Assembly: GCA_023053685.1 (NCBI GenBank)
Contig: JALIGW010000010.1
Location: forward strand, 9,829,919 to 9,893,918
Length of the DNA stretch: 64,000 nt
Direction of reading: 5' to 3'
DNA from: Diadophis punctatus similis
Lineage: Eukaryota; Chordata; Lepidosauria; Squamata; Dipsadidae
The stretch's first letter is position 1. The number at the start of each line of letters is the position of its first letter. The translations under genes were made by a program, and so were the position numbers. The notes under the pieces are model-generated. The model saw nothing but the letters and a program-made list of their open reading frames with translations, did no database searches and was not told the origin of the DNA. Positions 55,893 to 64,000 of the stretch are shown here, one piece after another.

Positions 55893-58800
55893 GAAACTTA
55901 TATCATTAAACATTAAATAATGCACAAAAAAGAAGGAAAATATTTTCAAAATTAGTTAAACAAAAAGCAGAAGTAATATGTTTACAAGAAGTCCATATCA
56001 AACAAATACATAAAAAATATCTGGAATATTCAAAACTAGGGAAATTATACGCATCATTAGGGGGGGAGGTGTAGTAATATATGTACAAAAAGAGATTGAG
56101 TCTAAAAAAATAAAAGTAGATTCCAAAGGAAGATATATAATGGTTGAAATTGAAATAGGGGGAGAAAAAATATTATTAGTGAACATATACGCACCCAATC
56201 AAAAACAAAAAAACTTCTATCAAAAGATACATGAGAAATTAACGACAACTAAATATAAAAATATATGTTTAATAGGGGATTTTAACAGTATAATAGATCC
56301 AAAAAGAGAGTACATAACAGGGAAAAACCAAAAAATTAACAAAAATACACTACCAACTACATTTAAAGACATGATAGAGGAGTTAAATTTGACAGACACA
56401 TGGCGATTATTACACCCTAAAGACAAACAATATACATTTCATTCAATACCACACCAATCCTTTTCAAGAATAGACATGGTCTGGACAAATAAAGAAATGT
56501 GCAAGAACATAGCATCGGTGGAGATAGCCCCAAACATATGGGCAGACCATAGCCTCTTAATAGTAATATGGAAAGGAAAAAAGAAAGGAATAAGGAGATG
56601 GACTCTGAACACAAAAATACTCCAAGAAGATGAATACATACAAACAATCACCAAAGAAATAAAATTATTTATGAGAGAGAATAAGAAACAGCCTACAACC
56701 ATACAAAACTTATGGGATACATTAAAAGTATATATAAGGGGAATTACAATTGCCTATATGGCAAAGAAAAATAGAGAAAAATGGCAGGAATACAATGAAA
56801 AAATAAAGGATATTCAACAGTTAGAAAAAAGACTACAAAAAGAGCCAAAGGAAGAGAACACACATAAATTATTAATGGAAACGAGGCATAAATTGAACTT
56901 AATTGAACAACAGGAATATTTGAAGGACATTAGGCTTACAAAACAAACATTCTTTGAAACAGCAAATAAACCCTGTAGATGGCTAGCCACAGAATATTAT
57001 AGAGACTTATACAGACAGGACCCAGTGGAATTAAATAAAATAACAAAATATTTAAAGGAAATTAGTATACTGCAAATAGAGGAAATTGATAAAGAAATGT
57101 TAAACAGGGATATTACAACGCAAGAAATCCAAAATTCAAATTCAAAACAACAATAAAACACCAGGACCGGATGGATTTCCAGGGGAATATTACAAAAAAA
57201 TGAGTACAGTACTGGAGGATATTTTATTAGAGCTATATAATGAAGCATTAACAGGAGCTAGGATACCAAATACGTGGAGGGAAACATATATCACCACGAT
57301 CATGAAAGAAGGTACCGAGAAAAATCATATACAAAACTACAGGCCAATTTCGTTGTTGAACAGATTATAAAATTTTCATGACAACTATGGCAGAAAGAAC
57401 CAAAAAAATACTAAATAAAATTATTTATTCAGATCAAAATGGATTTTTACCAATGCGGCAGATAAAAAACAATACAAGAATCGTTTTAGATATATTGGAA
57501 TATTATGAAGCGCATCCAGAAAAGCAGGTCGCCCTAGCTTTCCTGGATGCGCAAAAAGCGTTCGACAACGTAAATTGGCAGTATATGATAGGTTTGATCA
57601 AAGAGTTGAAATTTGGCGACAAATTTGAAAAAATTATAGAAACAATCTACACCTCCTAGTCAGCCAAGATTATGATAAATGGAGACATGACACAATTCCA
57701 GATCTTTAAAGGAGTACATCAGGGATGTCCGATGTCACCTCTGCTCTTTATCTTAACATTGGAAACACTACTAAATAAAATTTGAAATAATAAGGATATT
57801 AAGGGAACAAAGATTAGAAACCAGGAGTATAAATTACAGGCATTTGCCGATGATCTCGTATTTTTTATAGAAGAACCAATTGAAAGAGGACAAAAACTGA
57901 TTAAAGAGATAGAGGAATACGGAGAATCGGCAGGATTGAAAATCAATAAACAAAAAACTAAACTATTAACAAAAAATATGACAATAAAACAAAAAGATGA
58001 ATTGGAAGGGAAATTAGGCTTACAAACAACCAAAACAATTAAACATCTAGGGATAATACTAACAAATAGATGTTCATCCATTAAAAAAGACAATTATGAC
58101 AAATTAGTAAACCAAACAAGATTAGAATTAGAAAAATGGAAAAAATTACAGTTATCATTATTAGGGCGTATAGCTGCGATTAAAATGAGTATACTGCCAA
58201 AATTTTTATACCTATTTCAAATGGTTCCGATTGAATTAGAGACTAAATTTTTTATTAATTTGAATAAAATTATATCTAAATTTATATGGCAAAACAAAAA
58301 GCCAAGAATCAAATTAACGAATCTACAGGATGATAAGAGCAGAGGTGGCCTAGGACTCCCTGACTGGAAACTTTACTACAAAGCAGCATCCTTGGCGTGG
58401 ATAAAGGAATGGATAAATTTAACCAACAAAAGAATACTAACGCTAGAGGGCCACGACCTACAAATGGGATGGCATGCTTACATATGGAGAGATGGAAATA
58501 AACCACAACTTAACTTCAACCAACACCTAATTAGAAAATCTTTGCTAAAAACATGGTACGAAACTAAAAAGAAGAACTACATGAAAATCCCCAAATGGCT
58601 TTCAATTATGGAAGCAATGACCTACCCGAACTTAATTGATATAACCAAAGCAGCAAAATATAGCGACATATTTGATCTGACAGGGAAATTAAAAAGTAGA
58701 GAACAACTGGTGGAACAAAATATAAATATTGATTGGTTGACTTGCAATTAAAAACTCGACACAAAAAAGATACTGAGGGTATAGATATGGAAGTGCAAAA

Positions 58801-59563
58801 ACTGGATAAAATTTTGATTGGCCCGGATGAAAAAATAATATCGAAACTATATATTTATTTATTTATTTATTTATTTATTTATTTTGTTATTCTTATATGC
58901 CGCCCAACTCCCGAGGGACTCGGGATATATAAATATCTACTGGAATTTGATAAAATGGAGGAAATTGTTAAAGAACCCATGATAGCATGGGCAAAAAACG
59001 TAGGCCACAACATACACTTGGCTGACTGGGAGAGAACATGGATTATAAACTGCAAAATAACTAAGTCAACAGCATACAAAGAGAATTATTATAAAATGTT
59101 TTATAGATGGCATTTAGCTCCATCAAGATTGGCCAAAATATACCCAAAAATGAATTCGGCTTGCTGAAAATGTAAAAAAGACGTAGGTACCTTCTTTCAT
59201 GCGTGGTGGTTGTGTCCCGAAGCAAAGGGCTATTGGAAAAAGGTGCATGCTTGGTTACAAGAAATTACAGAGAGAACAATGGAATTCACCCCAGAATTTT
59301 TCCTGCTGGGGATAATGGAAAAACAACATCCAAAAAACATACAATATTTAATACTACATATTACAACAGCGGCAAGAATAACATATGCACAATATTGGAA
59401 AGACAATCAAACCCCACCAGAAAACATACTAATGGACAAAATATATAGATGTGCTGAAATGGACATGCTGACTATTCAACTCAAAGGACAATGCAACTCA
59501 GAATACTACAAAACATGGACTAGATGGTACAACTGGACTAAAAAAAGAGGCAAGACTGTGTGA
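55893..59563 (+). pseudogene. L1-C ORF2 (endonuclease and reverse transcriptase)
   Basis: Endonuclease codons run from about 55893 (MKLISLNIK) with stops, then an open frame 56140-57156: ICLIGDFNSIIDP, SRIDMVWT and ADHSLLIV are APE-type motifs. RT: YRPISLL (about 57340), LAFLDAQKAFDNV (57533-57570), GCPMSPLLFILTLE (57726-57768), active site FADDLVFFIEE (57843-57875). An open thumb/C-terminal frame spans 57936-58751 (GLGLPDWKLYYKAA, LQMGWHAYIW). After the 72-bp L2 insert at 58854 the C-terminal zinc-like region follows (MFYRWHLAPSRLAKIYP). Several stops and shifts make it non-functional. Confidence 0.9.
58854..58925 (-). mobile_element. 72-bp L2 3' tail inside L1-C ORF2
   Basis: A TTTA run followed by TATGCCGCCCAACTCCCGAG is the reverse complement of the extreme 3' end of the L2 elements (compare 9407-9470 and 60540-60605). 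The short target TATATA is repeated on both sides (58848-58853 and 58926-58931), and removing the insert restores the L1 codons. It is a very short 5'-truncated insertion. Confidence 0.85.
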
Positions 59564-59722
59564 CAACGTGAGAAGAAAACGAAGACAGAAGAGATTGTAA
59601 ATTTATGATTTAATGTGCATAATCGAGAAATAACAATGTTGTTAAAACGGGTGTAGATCTGTATTAAAATATTTAGATGTTTAATGAAGAAAAATAATAA
59701 TAAAAAATAAAAAAAATTAAAT
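59564..59722 (+). mobile_element. L1-C 3' UTR and A-rich tail
   Basis: Short AT-rich 3' UTR ending in AATAATAATAAAAAATAAAA and further A-rich bases. L2 copy C starts at 59723 within the tail; AAATTAAAT occurs before it (59714-59722) and again in its right end (63752-63765). Confidence 0.75.
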
Positions 59723-60539
59723 CAGGGACAGGGATTTGCCCCCCCCCTTTTCTGAGTGTGGAAACAGAAGTGGAGGGGGCCTTGATTCTGACCCCTAGCT
59801 CAGTATGAATGGCATGTATGGCCTGCAGGGAGAGAGGAGGACCAGCGGTGATGGGGAGGGGATCTCTGGGTGGGGGGAGGATCGGAGCATTACGGTCATA
59901 ACAGGGAGAGGTAGGTATGGCGGGAGCAGAGGGGTAGGCCGATCTCGGGGAACAAGAACTCACTGTTTGCAAGCGATTCCTTGTTCTGGCCCCTCTGGTT
60001 TGGTTCCATCTAGCTCAGCCCAAGTACCTGGTAACCAGGGATGTCAGGGCCCTGGGCTCAAGCTGCTGCTGTTGAATGCCAGGTCGATCATGAACAAGGC
60101 CCCCCTTGTACGGGATTTAATCCTGGAAGAGGGGGTTGACCTGGCATGCATTACTGAGACCTGGCTGGGCCAGGAGGGGGAGTCCACCTCTCCGAGATGT
60201 GCCCGTCCGGGTTCTCAGTTCAGCATCAGCCGCGACCCCAGGGAAGGGGTGGAGGAATGGCTATTATAGCTCGCCAGAATCTATGTCCTCGAAGGAGCCC
60301 TGCCCCGGAGTTTGTTGGGTGTGAGACGCTCCTTCTGAAGTTGGACTTAGGGGTTCAGGTGGGACTTTTGCTAACGTACTTGCAGGCATGTTCTGCTCGA
60401 GGCAGTAGCGGGGCTGGCGATTGAGTTCCCCAGGTTGATGGTGCTGGGGGACTTCAACCTGCCATCGCCCGGTGAAACCTCGGAGGCAGTCCAGGAGTTC
60501 ATGGCTTCCATGACAACCATGGACCTGACCCAAGTAGTT

Positions 60540-61008
60540 ATTTATTTATTATTTATTTATTATGGTGTTCTTATATGCCGCCCAACTCCCGAAGGACTCA
60601 GGGCGGCGTACAACAGAGAAAATACAAGACACCAATTCATAAATATTACATTTAAAAAACAGATATAAAAATTAAAAACACAATATTTAAAATCGTCCAA
60701 TAATCATTCAACAACCGTACATACTTGGGGTGAGCTCGAGTGGATTAAGCTGTACTCCCAGCCTGCAGGAAAAGCCATGTCTTGACAGCTTTTCAGAAGG
60801 CCAGCAGAGTGGGGATAGTTCAGGTCTCTGGGGGAAGTTGGTTCCAGAGCGCGGGGCCTGCCACAGAGAAGGCTCTCCCCCTAGGGCCCGCCAGGCGGCA
60901 TTGCTTGGCCGACGGGACCTGGAGGAGGCCAACTCTGTGGGCCCTAACCGGTCAGAGGGAAGTGTGAGGCAGAATGCGGTCCCGGAGATAACCTGGTCCT
61001 AAGCCATG
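60540..61008 (-). mobile_element. L2 3' fragment inserted in L2-C
   Basis: The reverse-oriented last 470 bases of an L2 element (TTTA tail, TATGCCGCCCAACTCCCGAA, 3' UTR and the final RT codons on minus). A 4-bp AGTT flanks it (60536-60539 and 61009-61012), and its removal restores the sequence CAAGTAGTTCAGGG seen in copy A at 13098-13112. Confidence 0.85.
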
Positions 61009-61216
61009 AGTTCAGGGTCCGACTCATGAGGGAGGTCACACGCTTGACCTTGTGTTTCTTTTGGGACAGTGGAGAGATGATCTGAGGCTGAGGGGTTTAG
61101 TCACAGCACCCTTGTCGTGGTCAGATCATTTCCTTCTGAGGTTGGATTTCGTGGCACCACTCCTCCAATGCAAGGAGGCGGGACCGACTAAGTGGTTCCG
61201 CCCCAGGCGCCTAATG

Positions 61217-61505
61217 CAGTGGTTCCCAACCTGGGGGTCAGGACCCCTTTGGGGGTCGAACGACCATTTCCCAGGGGTCGCCCCAGCATCCTCAGCTCCC
61301 CCCCCCACTGCCACAAGCCTGGCCATATCACGCCCCACAACCCGTGCCTCCACCGCACCCCACCCCGCTGCCGCCATTTGGGTTCTTTCACCGTCTGCAC
61401 ATGCGCAGCGGGTAAAAGAACCCAAATGGCGGTGGCGGGGTGGGTCACGGTGGGATCGCAGGGGCGGGTCACGGGTCACGGCATTAGGAAGGTTGGGAAC
61501 CACTG
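61217..61505. mobile_element. hAT MITE (CAGTGGTTCCCAACCT family)
   Basis: Perfect 16-bp inverted ends CAGTGGTTCCCAACCT and AGGTTGGGAACCACTG, flanked by the perfect 8-bp target GCCTAATG (61209-61216 and 61506-61513). Insert plus one target copy is 297 bases, 99 codons, and contains no stop in the L2 frame, so the frame reads straight through it. Confidence 0.93.
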
Positions 61506-63774
61506 GCCTAATGGAATCTGAAGGATTTCAGAGGGAACTTGGGGAAATACCTGAATTCCTGGTACACAATTCATCTGAGGCTCTAGTGGCTGCCTGGAAT
61601 CGGGCGGCAATGGGGGCTTTAGATTGGATTGCGCCTTTGCGGCCTCTCCTTGGCAGCGGATCCAGGAGGGCCCCTTGGTTTACCAAGGAACTCCGGGAGA
61701 TGAAATGCCAAAAGAGACGCCTAGAGTGACGATGGAGAGCTAGTAAAGCTGAGTCTGACCAGACACTTTTAAGAACTTTCATTAAGTCTCACTTAGTGGT
61801 GATACAGGCAGCAAAATGTTCGCATTTTTCCGCCCTTATTGCGTCCGCCAACTCCCACCCAGCCGCCCTGTTTAGGGTGACTCGCTCCCTTCTTGCCAAG
61901 GAGGGAGGCGAAGATCCCTTGCAGGGCAGAGCTGAGGAATTTTCTCAGTTTCTGGCGGATAAAGTCATTCAGATTCGGACAGACCTGGACTCCATTTGGA
62001 CAGGGCAAGCCGAGACGACAGGGGCGAGTCTTAGTCCTGTTATATGGGATGAGTTTGAGCCCATCACTCCTGATGATGTGGACAAGGCCATAGGAGCGAT
62101 GAGCGCCTCCACTTGTTTATTGGACCCGTGCCCCTCCTGGCTGGTCTCAGCCAGCAGGGAGGTGACACATGGCTGGCTCCAGGCTGTTGTGATCGCATCT
62201 TTGAGAGAGGGGTCCATCCCGCAGCCCTTAAAAGCTGCGGTGGTGAGGCCCCTCCTCAAGAAGCCTTCCCTGGACGCAGCGGATTTAAAGAACTTCCGTC
62301 CAGTCTCCAACTTACCATTCGTGGGTAAAGTTGTCGAGAACGTGGTGTCGCTCCAACTCCTGCGGTTATTGGAGGACACTGATTATCTGGATCCCTTTCA
62401 ATCGGGTTTCAGGCGCGGCTACAGTACAGAGACTGCTTTGGTCGCTCTGATGGATGATCTCTGGTGAGCCCGGGATGGAGGTCATTCCTCCATCCTGGTG
62501 TTACTTGACCTCTCAGCGGCTTTCGATACCATTGACCATGGTATCCTTCTGCGTCGTCTTGGGGAGGTCGGAGTGGGAGGCACCGTTTTACGGTGGTTCT
62601 CCTCCTACCTCTCTGACAGGACGCAGTCAGTGTTGACAGGAGGGCAGAGGTCGGCCCCTAGGCCCCTGACTTGCGGGGTACTGCAGGGCTTGGTCCTCTC
62701 ACCCATCCTGTTTAACATTTACATGAAACCGCTGGGTGAGATCATCCGACGACATGGGGTGAGGTATCAGCAGTATGCTGATGATACCCAGTTGTACATC
62801 TCCACCCCGTGTCAGTTCAGTGAAGCAGTCGATGTAATGTGCCGCTGCCTGGACGATGTGAGGGTCTGGATGGGAGCGAATAGACTCAAACTCAACCCTG
62901 ACAAGACTGAGTGCCTATGGATATTGCCCCCCAGGGATTATGTCGACTGCCCCTCCTTGGTTCTTGGGGAAGAAAAATTGACTCCCTCGGAACGGGTTCG
63001 CAATTTGGGTGTTCTCCTAGACCCACAACTAAAATTGGAGCAACATCTGTCAGCTGTGGCTAGGGGGACCTTTGCACAGGTCCGTCTCATGCACCAATTG
63101 CGATCCTACTTGGAGAGGGAGGCTTTGCTCACAGTCACTCATGCCCTTGTCACCTCACGGCTAGACTACTGTAATGCACTCTACATGGGGCTACCCTCAA
63201 AGAGCATCCGGAGACTGCAATTGGTACAGAATGCAGCTGCGCGAGCTGTGGTGGGTGTACTGAGATACATCCACGTAACACCCATTCTCCGCCAGCTGCA
63301 TTGGTTGCCTATTAGTCTCCAGTCGCAATTTAAGGTGTTGGTTTTGACCTTTAAAGCCCTACATGGCTCAGGGCCAGGTTACCTTCGGGACCGCATCCTA
63401 CCACATACCTCCCTATGACCAGTGAGGTCCCACAGAGTGGGCCTCCTACGGGTCCCATCGGCCAAACAATGTCGGTTGGTGGGACCATGGGGGAGGGCCT
63501 TCTCTGTGGGAGCTCGGTCCCTCTGGAACCAACTCCCACCAGAGATCCGGACTATCCCCACCCTACTGGCCTTCCGTAAAGCCGTAAAAACATGGCTCTT
63601 CCGGCAGGCGGGTTGAAGAGAGGATTCCCCCTTGTATGAATGGTTTTTAAATGTAATGTAATGTTTTAAAATTTTTATTGTATTGTTCTTATCTCTGTTG
63701 TATGCCGCCCTGAGTCCTACGCTATTGGGCGGCCTATAAGAACTTTTAATTAAATTAAATTAAATTTAAAAAAA

Positions 63775-63788
63775 AACAATAATCAGTG
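63775..63788. repeat. Right target duplication of the L1 nest
   Basis: AACAATAATCAGTG, identical to 42860-42873. It immediately follows the A-rich run that I take as the remaining tail of L1-C. Confidence 0.85.
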
Positions 63789-64000
63789 ACTTTATATCTA
63801 AATACTAATTTTGTTAGGCTGAGACCTTTTAGAAAAGGCACAAAAATATTTGCTGAGTCATTCCCTACTGTGAAACAAGCCATTGTCATTCTAGGTAAGT
63901 GGCTTTTCACATAAAGAAACTCATTAGTGTATTAATATTAGAATGCTTATCTCACCTTCATGATTCATTATTTATGAAGGTCTACAGGGAAAGATTGTAG
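63789..64000. other. Flanking AT-rich sequence
   Basis: No repeat or gene recognised. Together with sequence left of 42860 it should represent the pre-insertion locus. Confidence 0.5.

Larger units (their letters stand above)
60040..63610 (+). pseudogene. L2-C endonuclease-RT ORF, nonsense mutations
   Basis: Endonuclease: LLLLNARSIMNKAPLVRDLI, CITETWLG, GGGMAIIARQN, VLGDFNLPSP (60437-60466), SWSDHFLLRLDF. RT: NFRPVSNLPFVGKV, FQSGFRRGYSTETALVALMD, LLDLSAAFDTIDHG, YADDTQLYIS (62776-62805) and the C-terminal region to about 63610. Downstream of 61050 all segments keep one frame. It is broken by TGA at 61727, 62464 and 63416, each where a related copy has CGA or an Arg codon, and by the L2 fragment at 60540. 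Confidence 0.9.
59723..63765 (+). mobile_element. L2-type LINE copy C, near full length
   Basis: 5' UTR (59723 to about 60010), an endonuclease-RT ORF and a 3' UTR with TATGCCGCCCTGAGTCC and a TTAAA-type tail. It is inserted in the A tail of L1-C. It contains a reverse L2 fragment (60540-61008) and a hAT MITE (61217-61505). The right end is ambiguous by a few bases because tail and target are both A/T simple sequence. Confidence 0.88.
42874..63774 (+). mobile_element. L1/Tx1-like LINE copy C with all nested insertions
   Basis: L1 segments are 42874-43796 (5' UTR), 54810-58853 (ORF1 and most of ORF2), 58932-59722 (end of ORF2, 3' UTR, A tail) and residual A tail to 63774. Together about 5.8 kb, a full-length size. 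Inserted later: copia (43797-54804), an L2 tail (58854-58925) and L2 copy C (about 59723-63765). The outer 14-bp direct repeats at 42860 and 63775 show that everything between entered as, or into, a single L1 insertion. Confidence 0.85.

Overview
The window is repeat-dense, gene-poor animal DNA. I see no host exon, tRNA, rRNA or CRISPR. The repeat mix (tRNA-headed SINE, CR1, L2-type and L1/Tx1-like LINEs, hAT MITEs, DIRS, Ty1/copia, a Ty3/gypsy chromovirus and a retrovirus relic, with CR1 and LINE tails running into microsatellites) suggests a squamate reptile, perhaps a snake. That assignment is an inference from repeat type only.

Layout. 1-470: foldback, 19-bp minisatellite and a DNA-transposon end. 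About 1100-4353: 3' half of a retrovirus-like element (integrase tail, env remnants, 574-bp LTR), broken by a hAT MITE and a SINE. 4.8-9.4 kb: small hAT MITEs with 8-bp target duplications, CR1 3' ends and a LINE 3' end with a 15-bp duplication. 9.4-15.3 kb: two L2-type LINEs on the minus strand; the first holds a hAT MITE that holds a solo LTR. 15.3-19.9 kb: an inverted GC-rich segment, then the 3' half of an L1-like LINE. 20-24.4 kb: CR1 and other LINE ends with microsatellites. 24.9-31.5 kb: two LINE-like insertions without reverse transcriptase, bounded by 14- and 19-bp duplications; the second holds a copia solo LTR and a long TA/TG microsatellite. 32.1-36.85 kb: a minus-strand chromovirus with a deleted RT core and no 5' LTR. 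37.6-42.6 kb: DNA-transposon pieces, an L1 3' end, a hairpin-rich repeat and another LINE 3' end.

42,874 to about 63,774 is the most informative part. It reads as one full-length L1-like insertion, flanked by the 14-bp repeat AACAATAATCAGTG, swollen from about 5.8 kb to 20.9 kb by later insertions. A Ty1/copia element (43,797-54,804, 5-bp duplication ACAAG) sits at the L1 ORF1 start. A DIRS-type tyrosine-recombinase element (44,014-50,098) sits inside the copia 3' LTR. A 72-bp L2 tail lies in L1 ORF2, and a near full-length L2 lies in the L1 A-tail; that L2 carries another L2 fragment and a hAT MITE. The junctions give the order of events.

The DIRS element is the best preserved: identical 112-bp inverted terminal repeats, an internal region matching the reverse complement of both outer ends, and open RT/RNase H and tyrosine recombinase frames. 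Its ORF1 has one frameshift and one stop. The copia element has LTRs differing at about 8 of 463 positions and a primer site complementary to the anticodon region of initiator tRNA-Met, but its integrase lacks the expected catalytic glutamate. All coordinates and identities were read by eye.
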